A DNA stretch of 64,000 bases from Syntrophomonas wolfei subsp. methylbutyratica (GTDB lineage Bacteria; Bacillota; Syntrophomonadia; Syntrophomonadales; Syntrophomonadaceae): positions 24,943 through 88,942 of the forward strand of contig NZ_BBQT01000011.1 in the NCBI RefSeq assembly GCF_001570625.1. Direction: 5' to 3'. The notes beneath the pieces were generated by a model. That model had not been told where the DNA came from. It saw nothing but the letters and a program-made list of their open reading frames with translations, and did not search any database. The translations under genes and the position numbers were made by a program. Below are positions 1 to 8,328 of the stretch, piece by piece (the first letter of the stretch is position 1; each line of letters begins with the position of its first letter).

Positions 1-346
1 CCATATCAGACAGCAGTTGACGATTAAGATTATGCTCGGCAAAACTATCATAATCCCAGGCCGAAATCGAAGCAATTCCCAGGCGGGCTAGTTCCTCCAA
101 GAGGTAGCCTCCCAGTCCCCCACAACCGATTACCGCCACCCGGGACTGAAATAAGCGGCACTGTTCTTCTCGGGTGATGGATTTAGCGTTGCGCTGGTAA
201 CGCTGGGGTAAAACACCCTGGGCCAGGAGCCTTCCCTCGGCTTCGTGCAGGGATAAACCCAGGGCCAGAGCCATTTCCTCTTCTTCTTTCCAGCCAATAA
301 GCCCGGATGGGGCTTTTTGCCGCAACAGTACATCCATTTTATCCAT
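1..346 (-). CDS. ThiF/MoeB/HesA-family E1-like adenylyltransferase (partial, 3' end beyond window)
   Basis: Only the first 115 residues are in the window; the gene runs off the left edge. About 66 residues of charged N-terminal sequence precede a Rossmann nucleotide-binding segment, VAVIGCGGLGG (residues 70-80), and the family motif around NLNRQLL (106-112), which in ThiF/MoeB/UBA1 proteins contacts ATP. Family members adenylate the C-terminal glycine of a ubiquitin-like sulfur carrier. The gene lies directly downstream of a MoaD/ThiS-like carrier on the same strand, its expected partner in molybdenum/tungsten cofactor or thiamine sulfur transfer. Start ATG at 346 or 337; neither has a strong ribosome site of its own. 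The good GGAGG lies 60 bases upstream, at the end of the carrier gene, so translation may be coupled. Confidence 0.82.
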   Translation of the reverse strand, partial: MDKMDVLLRQKAPSGLIGWKEEEEMALALGLSLHEAEGRLLAQGVLPQRYQRNAKSITREEQCRLFQSRVAVIGCGGLGGYLLEELARLGIASISAWDYDSFAEHNLNRQLLSDM

Positions 347-347
347 T

Positions 348-404
348 CTACAAACATCCCCTGGGCCGGCCTTCCGGCTCGCTATATTTTAATACTTTGA
401 TCAT
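348..404 (-). CDS. possible 18-aa small ORF between carrier and E1 genes
   Basis: Reading MIKVLKYSEPEGRPRGCL. Its ATG directly abuts the TAA of the MoaD-like gene (TAAATG), and a strong GGAGG lies 7 bases upstream, the best ribosome site in this part of the operon. It ends one base before the ATG of the E1 gene, in a different frame. It could be a real micropeptide, a translational coupling device that hands ribosomes to the E1 gene, or chance. No function is recognised. Confidence 0.3.
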   Translation of the reverse strand: MIKVLKYSEPEGRPRGCL

Positions 405-629
405 TTATCCCCCTCCTACCGGCGGAAAAATGGAAAGGGTATCTCCCTCCTGCAGCACCCGGTTCAGGTCAGCCGATTTTCCATTTACGAATATTATGCC
501 CAGGTCGGTCGGGGATATAGCCAGTCCCTCAACTATATCTTGCACCTTGGCCGCTTCAGGATAAATCCCTGACTGAATCTTAAAACGGCCCTGGCGTAAT
601 GTTGCAAATAGCTTAACTACTATCTTCAC
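405..629 (-). CDS. MoaD/ThiS-family sulfur carrier protein
   Basis: A 74-residue ubiquitin-fold protein ending in VGGG. The C-terminal Gly-Gly is the residue pair that E1-like enzymes adenylate and that then carries the thiocarboxylate in MoaD/ThiS proteins. The N-terminal VVKLFATLR segment is typical of MoaD. Start is GTG at 629 with GGAGG 7 bases upstream. It is followed by the ThiF/MoeB-like gene, so the pair probably works in sulfur transfer for molybdopterin or tungstopterin; which cofactor cannot be told because the rest of the operon is outside the window. Confidence 0.85.
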   Translation of the reverse strand: MKIVVKLFATLRQGRFKIQSGIYPEAAKVQDIVEGLAISPTDLGIIFVNGKSADLNRVLQEGDTLSIFPPVGGG

Positions 630-672
630 CTTTCTACCTCCCGATTATTTCTACACAAAACCTGTCCAAGTT

Positions 673-733
673 TAGTTCCACTGTAAAAACCCCTTTTTAT
701 GCAGAAGGGTTGCATGAATATACAAAGCTCCCT
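673..733 (+). repeat. dispersed repeat, copy 1
   Basis: Contains a TIR-like end (TTCCACTGTAAAAA) followed by CCCCTTTTTATGCAGAAGGG and TTGCATGAATATACAAAG. Near-identical cores occur at 17773-17830 and 56897-56953, with degenerate forms at 9102-9158 and 43872-43903. It lies between the DUF3006 gene and the MoaD-like gene. Confidence 0.6.
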
Positions 734-749
734 ACATAGCCTGACATAT

Positions 750-968
750 TCAATCCTGCCACAATTCGGCGGCCAGGTCCTCCACTTCTTTCTTGAGCGC
801 TGCGGTGGCTTTTTGGTCAATAAGCCACTCTTCGCCCTGGCAAAACACTACATCGCCTTCCCGGGCTGGCGGCGGAAGTTTTGCTCGCCTAACTTTTATA
901 ACCTGGCCCTTATCCCTTATTTCCAGAAGGGCAAAATCCCCTTCAAAGCGTTCAATTACGGCTTTCAT
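750..968 (-). CDS. DUF3006 domain protein
   Basis: A 72-residue acidic protein beginning MKAVIERFEGDFALLEI, the typical opening of DUF3006 proteins, with the EGDVV motif in the middle (about residues 37-41). Start ATG at 968 has AGGAGG 9 bases upstream. It sits downstream of, and on the same strand as, a secreted metallo-beta-lactamase-fold protein; DUF3006 genes are very often found next to ComEC-like hydrolases of that kind. The biochemical role of DUF3006 is unknown. Confidence 0.85.
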   Translation of the reverse strand: MKAVIERFEGDFALLEIRDKGQVIKVRRAKLPPPAREGDVVFCQGEEWLIDQKATAALKKEVEDLAAELWQD

Positions 969-1095
969 TGGCTGTTCCCTCCTGTAGGCAAAAACTGCAT
1001 AATAACTTGCCTGGCTTACTCCTCCGTACCCGGCAATAACTCAATAACTCAAGTGCCTGGTACCATGCAATTCCATACCCGGACATATTGTCGCT

Positions 1096-1151
1096 TTTCC
1101 CACTTCCCACTTCCCATTTCTCACCTCTCACCTCCCACTTCCCACCTCCCA
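1096..1151. repeat. pyrimidine/purine-biased short tandem repeat
   Basis: Heptamer-like repeats of CCCACTT / CTCACCT on the plus strand (GTGGGAA / GGTGAGA on the minus strand), placed exactly behind the stop codon of the lipoprotein gene. Related tracts lie at 17946-17980 and 60764-60786. Strand-asymmetric tracts like this can form triplex or slipped structures; function unknown. Confidence 0.6.
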
Positions 1152-2333
1152 TTAAGGCTGGCAATTCTTGCAGGGCCGATATCCCTTTTCCAGCGCCTCT
1201 TCCCGGCTGGGCAGGCGGATCTGGTTTTTGGCCGCCGGCAGGTTCGGACAATCCGGACGGTGAAAGACCCGGGATTTAAGGTTCCCTATATAGAAAACGC
1301 CTTCTTCACCTTGTACGGCAGTAGATACGGGCACCGGGCTCAACCCTGCAGACGCTTCCTTTTTCCCCTTCTTATAGGCTTCTATCTTTTGTCCATTTGA
1401 AGTGATAATAAGGGTGCCATCTTCATCCGTCCTCAGCAGCTCTGCTCCGTATTTCCCCAGCACTTGCAAAGTTTCGCGGTGGGGATGTCCATAATCATTA
1501 TTAGGAGCACACATAATTACGGCCCAGGAGGGAGCTACGGCCTTAATAAAGTCTTCTCCGCTGCTGCTCGCGCTGCCATGATGTCCTAACTTTAAAACAT
1601 CAGCCCTGATATTGAGACCGGAAGATAGTATCTGCTCTTCACTCTCTTTTTCGGCATCCCCCATGAATAGAAAAGATTTTGCTCCATAATCTATTTTCAA
1701 TACCGCACTATAATTGTTCAAATCTTCGTAATGATCAGCCCTGGGGGCGATAAATCGCGCCTTTATCGCTTGAAGCGGAAGTTCTACCCCTGCTTTGGCT
1801 GTGCTAATCTTCAGCCCCTTGTTCTTTATGGCCAGGAGCAAATCCCTGAAAGTATCGCTGCTATGGGTAACTCGCGGCATATAGACCGCTTTAACCGGAA
1901 ACTCCTGCACTACTTTAATGAGCCCTCCGATATGATCCGCGTGGGGATGGGTGCCAACAATAGCTGCCAATTCCTGAATCCCACATTCCTGCAGGTAGGC
2001 ACAAAGCGCCTCTCCCTGAACCTTGTCTCCACCATCCACCAGGATATTTTCCCCGCCCGGGCATTGCAGCAAAATAGCATCCCCTTGACCCACATCAATA
2101 AAATGAAGCTTGAGTATATCTTCACTGCTGCCAGCAGGCTCTGCCTTCGGCGCCGGTGAAACAGCTTTACTTTGCACCGGCAGTTCATTGTGCGCCGGAG
2201 GGGATGCTTCTTCCCGGGGTGCGGCACAGCCTCCCAAGACGATCGTGATGGACAGTAGAAATATTAGCAGCAAGCATGTCAGAGTGCCGGTTTTCCTGGC
2301 CGCGTGAAAGCAATTTGTATTCTTCGTTATAAT
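1152..2333 (-). CDS. secreted metallo-beta-lactamase-fold lipoprotein (ComEC-like hydrolase) with C-terminal Ada-type Zn-binding motif
   Basis: The mature part begins after a lipobox (VLGGC). It has a ComEC/Rec2-like metallo-hydrolase domain with the zinc motif THPHADHIGG and a second metal-site region around LKLGHHGSASS. The C-terminus (FHRPDCPNL...CKNCQP) resembles the Ada metal-binding domain often fused to such nucleases. The family suggests an extracytoplasmic nuclease or phosphodiesterase. The first ordinary start, TTG at 2273, has no ribosome site and gives a signal peptide without a positive N-region. Reading back in frame, AAGGAGGT at 2340-2347 is followed 6 bases later by ATT at 2333, giving a normal n-region (MITKNTNCFHAARK). 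I therefore place the start at 2333 as a non-standard ATT, or a mutated ATG. DUF3006 follows downstream. Confidence 0.8.
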   Translation of the reverse strand: MITKNTNCFHAARKTGTLTCLLLIFLLSITIVLGGCAAPREEASPPAHNELPVQSKAVSPAPKAEPAGSSEDILKLHFIDVGQGDAILLQCPGGENILVDGGDKVQGEALCAYLQECGIQELAAIVGTHPHADHIGGLIKVVQEFPVKAVYMPRVTHSSDTFRDLLLAIKNKGLKISTAKAGVELPLQAIKARFIAPRADHYEDLNNYSAVLKIDYGAKSFLFMGDAEKESEEQILSSGLNIRADVLKLGHHGSASSSGEDFIKAVAPSWAVIMCAPNNDYGHPHRETLQVLGKYGAELLRTDEDGTLIITSNGQKIEAYKKGKKEASAGLSPVPVSTAVQGEEGVFYIGNLKSRVFHRPDCPNLPAAKNQIRLPSREEALEKGYRPCKNCQP

Positions 2334-2337
2334 GAAC

Positions 2338-2510
2338 TTACCTCCTTTTAGGATTTAATAATATTATCATAGCAGTTTGCCCATGCGGTAACAACGAAGC
2401 GAGAGACAGTGCTTCCATGGTGCTGAGCTTAGCCATCTGGGCCAGTTCTCCAGTAAATTCTACGGCGTTTTGATCAAGCTGGAAGCAATATTTAAGGTAA
2501 CATCAGCCAT
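2338..2510 (-). pseudogene. short frameshifted coding remnant upstream of the lipoprotein gene
   Basis: From ATG at 2510 one frame reads MADVTLNIASSL. After a one-base shift near 2473 a second frame continues DQNAVEFTGELAQMAKL and on to NPKRR, stopping at 2338 inside the next gene's ribosome site. The total length (173 bases) is one base short of a whole number of codons, as for a single deletion. No family is recognised; the call rests only on plausible coding continuity. Confidence 0.3.
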
Positions 2511-2636
2511 GTACAAATACAAAGGCTGATTATTTTCAAGGGGTATCATAGCAATAGTTGGCGGAAAAACTAAAATATATTAGACTAAATAATAGCAAAT
2601 ATTATTTTGCAATTTATGAGAAAAGGGGTGTTTGTA

Positions 2637-3236
2637 ATGGCTCATACTCTACCGGATTTACCGTATGCCTATGATGCGCTGGAACCTTTTTATGATGAAC
2701 AGACAGTTAGATTACACCATGATATGCACCACAAGGCCTATGTTGATGGACTAAACAACGCGGAGAGCAAGCTGGCCGAAGCCCTGGAAAAAGGTGATTT
2801 CGCCTTAATCAAACACATCGAGCGGGAGCTGTCTTTCCACGGCTCAGGGCACATTTTGCACACTATGTTCTGGGAAAATATGAAGCCGGGTGGGGGAGGT
2901 CCTGCCGATGGGGCAGTGGCTGAGCTGATTGACCGTGATTTCGGCTCCTTCGATAACTTCAAAAAGCTCTTCTCTGCTTCTGCTCTTGCGGTAGAGGGTT
3001 CGGGATGGGCCATACTGGCCTGTAATCCGGTATTTGAAAAGTTGGTGGTCTTGCAGGCAGAAAAGCACCAGGATCTAACTCAATGGGGCGCAGTTCCGTT
3101 GTTGATTGTGGATGTCTGGGAACATGCTTATTACCTCAAGTACCAGAACAAGCGGGCGGCTTGGATTGAAGCCTGGTGGAATCTCATAAACTGGGATGAT
3201 GTTAACCGGCGGGTAGCTTTAATGCAGCAAAAATGA
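2637..3236 (+). CDS. sodA: superoxide dismutase, Fe/Mn family (Mn-like features)
   Basis: A 199-residue cytoplasmic enzyme that dismutates superoxide to oxygen and hydrogen peroxide. The N-terminal HHDMHHKAYV segment carries the first metal histidine and the gateway tyrosine. GSGHILHTMFW carries the second histidine, and DVWEHAYY is the family signature holding the last Asp and His ligands. The Gly in GSGH and the Gln in EKHQD match the positions usual for Mn-type enzymes, but metal preference cannot be settled from sequence. Start ATG at 2637 follows AAAGGGG; the frame could open upstream at 2607 without a ribosome site. It is a single-gene unit closed by a hairpin, and gives an anaerobe protection against oxygen. 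Confidence 0.95.
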   Translation: MAHTLPDLPYAYDALEPFYDEQTVRLHHDMHHKAYVDGLNNAESKLAEALEKGDFALIKHIERELSFHGSGHILHTMFWENMKPGGGGPADGAVAELIDRDFGSFDNFKKLFSASALAVEGSGWAILACNPVFEKLVVLQAEKHQDLTQWGAVPLLIVDVWEHAYYLKYQNKRAAWIEAWWNLINWDDVNRRVALMQQK

Positions 3237-3245
3237 CATAACAGC

Positions 3246-3280
3246 GCAGCGGGTATTTGCAGCTACCCGCTGCACCGTTT
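3246..3280 (+). terminator. terminator hairpin after superoxide dismutase gene
   Basis: Ten-base arms GCAGCGGGTA / TACCCGCTGC (3246-3255 and 3264-3273) ten bases after the stop, followed by a short T run (GTTTT). Confidence 0.7.
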
Positions 3281-3289
3281 TGGTACTAC

Positions 3290-4603
3290 TTAAACATTTC
3301 CCGTGAATCCTTTCAACTCCTCTGATTCACTTTTATTCGTTCCATTCTCACGAAGATATTCTATGAGAAATATGCTAAAGGTGGCCAGCATCAGGCCAAG
3401 AACGGCAGCTATGGCTATATTTAACATTTTATTAGGCTTTATCGGAGCTTCGGGAACCATGGCTTCGGATACAGTTATGATGTTATTATCAGCCAGGTTG
3501 ATTGATTCTGTCATTTTCAATTCTGCTATTTTGGAAGATAACAGGGTTACCACGCTTTCTCTCCTGCTGACTTCGTTTTGCAATTTCTTTTCACCGATCT
3601 GGTTTCTTATCAGTTCTGCTTCCAGATCGAGGATTTCTTTTTCCTGCCGGGTGATTTCCTGCCTGGTTTTATTTATCTGTACATTGAGTTCGGCCAGATC
3701 TGTTGTTTTGCTGTTATAGGCGTCCATTAATGATGTATAGTTCATATTAATCTGCTCACTGCTAACCGTACCATCTTTTATATCAATGCCCTGCAGGTCA
3801 GCAGGCAGGATGCCATTGGCGGTATTGACCGTAGTTAGAGTATGAGGCGTATGGGCAATGGTTTCCTGGAGCTGTTTGATCCCTTCTTGCTGGCTGGCCC
3901 GGTCAATTTCAGCCTTGGCCAGCCATGATTGGTAATTTATCAAGTCTTCTCGTTTTTTACCCAACTGGCTGTTCAGGAATTCTATGGAGCGAGATTGTAG
4001 TTTGTGCTCTTTTAGTTTTTCACTGGCTGCATCAAGCTCAGCTTCTTCCTTTTGCAGCCATTCTTTTTCCATGATTTCTAAAGACTGGGCCATTTTTTTC
4101 TTATTAATCTTGTTAATATGTAATATGAATTCTTCCCGCAAAGTGTTGGCAATAGTGGCTGCCAGCTCCGGGTTGTTATTGCTTACTGTTATAATAATCA
4201 GGTTGGTGTTTTGCAGCTGTTGGGTTTTTATAGATGATTTAAGTCCGTTTCTTGTATAAGGCAACTGTAGCTTTTTAATAACTGCTTCCATTATAGCCGG
4301 GGATTTTACTTGCTGCTCGCAACTTAAAGCACTCATATAGGGGATTTCCCCCAGTTCGTTAACCGTATCTGCTATATCGTTGGTGCTTTCATTTTCCCGG
4401 CTAAGCTGAGCCTGATAAATTGAAACCACAGTACTTGCTTCGTAAACCGGTTCCAGAATAAAGAAGCTAAATATACCGCTTAAAAGCATGCATATCAGTG
4501 TAACTGCAATAATGGTGTGTTTCCATTTGTTAATGGTTTTAAATATGTCACGGAGGTCTATTTCTTCATAGTCATTATAATAGGAAGGATCGTTTCCTTG
4601 CAT
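3290..4603 (-). CDS. Wzz/GumC-type polysaccharide chain-length or co-polymerase membrane protein
   Basis: A 437-residue inner-membrane protein. A cytoplasmic N-terminus containing EEIDLRDIF is followed by a transmembrane helix (about residues 33-54), a long extracellular coiled-coil region rich in Glu, Gln and Leu (about 160-375), and a second helix (about 395-417). This is the Wzz architecture. Such proteins control chain length or export of surface polysaccharides. There is no fused tyrosine kinase domain and no polysaccharide genes next to it, so its partner must lie elsewhere. Start ATG at 4603. Confidence 0.8.
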   Translation of the reverse strand: MQGNDPSYYNDYEEIDLRDIFKTINKWKHTIIAVTLICMLLSGIFSFFILEPVYEASTVVSIYQAQLSRENESTNDIADTVNELGEIPYMSALSCEQQVKSPAIMEAVIKKLQLPYTRNGLKSSIKTQQLQNTNLIIITVSNNNPELAATIANTLREEFILHINKINKKKMAQSLEIMEKEWLQKEEAELDAASEKLKEHKLQSRSIEFLNSQLGKKREDLINYQSWLAKAEIDRASQQEGIKQLQETIAHTPHTLTTVNTANGILPADLQGIDIKDGTVSSEQINMNYTSLMDAYNSKTTDLAELNVQINKTRQEITRQEKEILDLEAELIRNQIGEKKLQNEVSRRESVVTLLSSKIAELKMTESINLADNNIITVSEAMVPEAPIKPNKMLNIAIAAVLGLMLATFSIFLIEYLRENGTNKSESEELKGFTGNV

Positions 4604-4753
4604 TTACTTCGTTAGCTCCTCTCTTTTTTCTTAGAAAACATGTTTGTATTGTATCATATACATAAGGAACAATTACACATTCTAAATAGAATTGTTCAAA
4701 AATATCTCTTAATGTGAATAGAGCAGGTTTTCTAAAGGAACTCCAATAAATTA

Positions 4754-5932
4754 TCATACAGACTCATCTTGCTTAAGTGCTTTAACCCGGCTGCCTTTCT
4801 TTAGTTCCCGGCTGCCATCCCGGACAACAGTTTCGCCGACCTGGATTCCCTTGATTACTTCCACCCATTGCTGGTTTTTTTCGCCTACCTGGATCGAACG
4901 CTGCTCAATACGGCCTTCCTTTACCAGCCACACCCGGTAATGCCCCTTTTCATCAAGACGTACCGACTCACGGGGAAGCAGAATAACCCCTTCCTTACGC
5001 AAGGTTTCAATAGCAACCCGTACCTCATATCCCGGTTGAAGATTGGCTGTCTGTTCCAAAGTGATAATAACTGGAACCCGGCGCTGGATTACCCCCAGAG
5101 CGGAAGTTTTCTCATAAGCCCGGGGATAGATTTTACTGACCTGAGCGCTAAGAACCTCTTCACCCAGTACGGGAGCGGTAATCTGGGTGCTCTGCCCTAT
5201 CCGTACCCGCCGTATCTCATCACTCAAGAGCTCGGCTTTTACCTCCAACTGTCCGGCAGAACCCAGTTGAGCCAGCAAGGTGCCCGGTGCAACTACCTGT
5301 CCGACTTTAACCGGCAGATCCAGAATGATTCCCGATACCGGGCTTGTAACCTGGAGTTGTTCCCGCTTTTCTTCCAGGCTGTTGAACATCTCGCTTAAAC
5401 TGGCCACCTGCTGGCTTAAACCGCTGACACCAGCTTCCTGTTGGGATACAGTCTTTCTTAACTTGTCTACCTCCAGCTCGGCCTCTTCATATTCAGCCTG
5501 GGCCAGTGCTCTCGATTGCAGCAGGGTTTTCTTTCGAGCCAGGTCGTTTTCCGCCTGCTTGAGCTCCAGGCGGAGTGATTGCATTTTAAGCCCGGCAGCT
5601 TGCAGCTCTGCTTCCGTCCGGGCCAGCTGGGAACGGGCGGAAGCGGTTTCGGCAGTTAACTCCGGGCTGGAAAGTTTCATCAATAGCTGCCCCGGCATAA
5701 CCTTATCCCCTGATGCAACCAGCAATTCTCGCACCTGGGCAGTTGACACCGCCTGCAATTCCCGGTCATCAGCCGCCTGAACATAAGCGGTCTCCTCCAA
5801 TGTGAGGGTAAAGGTTCCGCGACTGGCCTGGACCACTTCCACCGGTTCAGCACTGATGGCCATCATGGCTGCTGCGGCTATAAGAGCAAGAAGAATGAGC
5901 CCCCCTATTATCCAGTTTTTTTTGCTTTTCAT
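4754..5932 (-). CDS. HlyD/MacA-family membrane fusion (periplasmic adaptor-like) subunit
   Basis: A 392-residue protein with an N-terminal membrane anchor (about residues 6-27), a lipoyl-like half around residues 55-75, a long alpha-hairpin coiled coil (about 78-175), the second lipoyl half (PVSGIILDLPVKVGQVV) and a C-terminal beta-barrel region. It is last in an operon after an ABC ATPase and an FtsX-type permease, the MacAB-like layout. In a monoderm such adaptors work with the permease to export peptides, antibiotics or lipids. Start ATG at 5932 with AGGAGG 12 bases upstream. Confidence 0.87.
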   Translation of the reverse strand: MKSKKNWIIGGLILLALIAAAAMMAISAEPVEVVQASRGTFTLTLEETAYVQAADDRELQAVSTAQVRELLVASGDKVMPGQLLMKLSSPELTAETASARSQLARTEAELQAAGLKMQSLRLELKQAENDLARKKTLLQSRALAQAEYEEAELEVDKLRKTVSQQEAGVSGLSQQVASLSEMFNSLEEKREQLQVTSPVSGIILDLPVKVGQVVAPGTLLAQLGSAGQLEVKAELLSDEIRRVRIGQSTQITAPVLGEEVLSAQVSKIYPRAYEKTSALGVIQRRVPVIITLEQTANLQPGYEVRVAIETLRKEGVILLPRESVRLDEKGHYRVWLVKEGRIEQRSIQVGEKNQQWVEVIKGIQVGETVVRDGSRELKKGSRVKALKQDESV

Positions 5933-5952
5933 AGCTGCTTTTAACCTCCTCT

Positions 5953-8328
5953 TTAATCCTGGTTTTTCAACGCTTCTACCATATCCAACCGCTCTACTTT
6001 GCGGATGGCCAACTGCTGCCCGATCCAGACAAAAAATAATGCCAGCCCGGCAACAATAAAATAAGTGCGGGGATATATGATTACCGGAAAGCTATAAAGC
6101 TCAGTACTGGCGCTGGCTATGTAAGCCGCCCCCGCAGCCTTGCCGGCAGGTAATCCCAGAGCAATACCCAGTAAGGCTTGCATCCAGGTTTCCTTGCGCA
6201 ACAGGCCTGACACTTCCCCCCGTGAATAGCCCAAAACCCTCAGGGAAGCCAGTTCCCGCTGGCGCTCATTAAAGGTCATTACCGAGCTATTATAAATAAT
6301 AGCCAATCCCAGCAGCCCGGCAAAGAGAATCATTATCGCAATCGAAGTAGTGGTAGTTCCCATAAGTTGCTCAAAGGTCTCCCGCTCCCGGGCAGGACTG
6401 CTTACCGAAGCTACCCGGCTCATTTCCTGCAAGCGATTCTCCACCGATGGCATCCGGGCGGCGTCGAGCTTCAAAAGTACCGCACTGGCCAGTTCTTGCT
6501 CTTCTAGCAGGCTATTGGCAGTAGCAAGCGATACATAAGAGCCACTGCCGGTCATGGGTTCGTTTATACCCATTATGGTCAGACGCGAGCTGCGGGAAGG
6601 TCCAATCCCCAGCGTGGTCTCCACCACTACTTCATCTCCCACCTGCAGACCCAGCTTGTCAGCCACCCGCTTGCCCAGAAGGATACCCTCTTCAGGAATT
6701 TGCCGCTCCTGCCCCAGTTTATCATAAACCCGTTTCAAGCGATTGGAAGGAGTCATTCCCAGCAAGACTTCGTCCTTGGACTCTCCCCCGGCATGAAGTT
6801 TTACCGGCACTTCCATCATAGGCTCCATACGCTGTACTTCATTCCAGCGAGTCCAGTCCAAAATCTCCGAATATTTTACCGGTTCGGTAAAACGAATCAT
6901 GTAATCATAGCGGTTTATCTGTTCAAAGTTCTGGTTCATGAGATAATCGGTAGCATCAAGGGAAAAGCAGGAAAAAACCAGCAGCACCACGGAACTTATA
7001 ATCCCCAAAACGCTTACGGCAAATCGTCCCCGGTTGCGGAATATGGAGCGCAGGCTCATTTTCCAACTACTGCTTAACTGCTGCCAAAACCAGTACCAGC
7101 TCTCCAAGGGGGTACGCCGTCCCGAGGAAGGAGGCTGGGTACGCATAGCCTCTGCCGGGTTGATGCGGATTACCGAACGGGAAGCAAAGAATCCGGAAGC
7201 TATACCTACCAGAGAAGTAATCAGGAAACTATACAGCACCACCCGGAAATTTATTTCATTAGTCATGTTAGGCAAATTGAAAAACTGGGCATAAAGATTA
7301 TTTAAAACTGCAGTCAAAGCTATGCCCAGGCCAGTACCCAGAATCGCTGCCACCAAACCAACCGCCAGCCCATAAGAAGTATAATGCCACATTATCCGGC
7401 AGTTATCGAAACCCAGTGCCTTCATGACACCAATGGGCAGTCGCTGGGAACGAATCAGTCGAGTTAGAATAATGAACTGTATCCCGGCCGCCACCAGGAA
7501 AAAGATGAAAGGCAAAGTGAGAGCAAAAAGCTTTATTCCGTCCAATTCTGCTTGCAATACAAGATGGCTGGACTGATCCTTGCGCGGGTAGCTGGTGATA
7601 TTCCCGTAAGGCGCCAGTATCTTCTCCACCTGCTCCTTAATTTTTTCTTCATCTACTCCGGGGGCCAAATCCACCAGTAGCTGGTTAATCTGCCCGGGTA
7701 AGCCCAGTATCTGCTGGGCCTGTAGCTGAGAAAGCATTAAAATCCCAAATCGTTCCGGTTCCGGGAAAAGCGAACCCGCATCTTTCATGGGATAGATAAA
7801 TTCCGGGCTGGTGGCGGTACCAATGACTGCCAGGCTTACTTTCTTGCCATCAGCAATAATCTCCATATCCTGACCCGGGGCCAGTAGGTTAGCCCGGGCA
7901 TACTGCGGGTCAAGCAATACAGCAACCTTCCCCGAAGCTGTCGGTTCAAGCTGGCGGCCTGACAGGAGGTGCAGGCGGTTAAGCTCATTCTCCATGGGCA
8001 GGGAGTAGCCCGTCAAACGACCGGTTATCCTCTCCTGGCCTTCTTTAATAATAGGAACATCCTTTTGAATACGCCCGCTGGCATTGAGCACTCCAGGCAA
8101 AGCCTCCACCCTCGCCACTATCGATTCCGGCGCCTTGACTACCTGGAAAGTATAATCAGCAAAAGCATAATCCTGGTAAAACTGTTGCTGCGAGCGGCTT
8201 AAATTATTATAAGAGCTGCTCATGCCAATGTATATTATCACCCCCAGAGTGACAATCAACACCAGAGCCAGGAACTGCCCCCGGCCAGCCTGAATGGTTC
8301 GAAATAATCTGCGGGTGAGGATAGTCAT
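5953..8328 (-). CDS. ABC transporter permease with two FtsX domains
   Basis: About 791 residues. An N-terminal helix is followed by a large external domain, a three-helix FtsX block (about residues 265-385), a second helix near 430-450 with another external domain, and a second FtsX block at the C-terminus ending in a short cytoplasmic tail. This is the duplicated-FtsX layout seen in LolCDE/MacB-like exporters. I take ATG at 8328, which overlaps the TAA of the upstream ATPase gene (TAATG) and suggests coupling; GTG at 8334 is an alternative. It forms the transport unit with the genes on either side. Confidence 0.9.
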   Translation of the reverse strand: MTILTRRLFRTIQAGRGQFLALVLIVTLGVIIYIGMSSSYNNLSRSQQQFYQDYAFADYTFQVVKAPESIVARVEALPGVLNASGRIQKDVPIIKEGQERITGRLTGYSLPMENELNRLHLLSGRQLEPTASGKVAVLLDPQYARANLLAPGQDMEIIADGKKVSLAVIGTATSPEFIYPMKDAGSLFPEPERFGILMLSQLQAQQILGLPGQINQLLVDLAPGVDEEKIKEQVEKILAPYGNITSYPRKDQSSHLVLQAELDGIKLFALTLPFIFFLVAAGIQFIILTRLIRSQRLPIGVMKALGFDNCRIMWHYTSYGLAVGLVAAILGTGLGIALTAVLNNLYAQFFNLPNMTNEINFRVVLYSFLITSLVGIASGFFASRSVIRINPAEAMRTQPPSSGRRTPLESWYWFWQQLSSSWKMSLRSIFRNRGRFAVSVLGIISSVVLLVFSCFSLDATDYLMNQNFEQINRYDYMIRFTEPVKYSEILDWTRWNEVQRMEPMMEVPVKLHAGGESKDEVLLGMTPSNRLKRVYDKLGQERQIPEEGILLGKRVADKLGLQVGDEVVVETTLGIGPSRSSRLTIMGINEPMTGSGSYVSLATANSLLEEQELASAVLLKLDAARMPSVENRLQEMSRVASVSSPARERETFEQLMGTTTTSIAIMILFAGLLGLAIIYNSSVMTFNERQRELASLRVLGYSRGEVSGLLRKETWMQALLGIALGLPAGKAAGAAYIASASTELYSFPVIIYPRTYFIVAGLALFFVWIGQQLAIRKVERLDMVEALKNQD

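Noticed and set aside
130..357. 75-codon minus-strand frame at the left edge
   Set aside because: Overlaps the ThiF-like gene in another frame; Trp/Lys-rich sequence without motifs.
699..1400. 233-codon plus-strand frame
   Set aside because: Antisense to DUF3006 and the lipoprotein gene, includes the pyrimidine tract; no domain, no ribosome site.
4575..4757. 60-codon minus-strand frame between the adaptor and Wzz genes
   Set aside because: Overlaps the Wzz start, no ribosome site and no recognised sequence.
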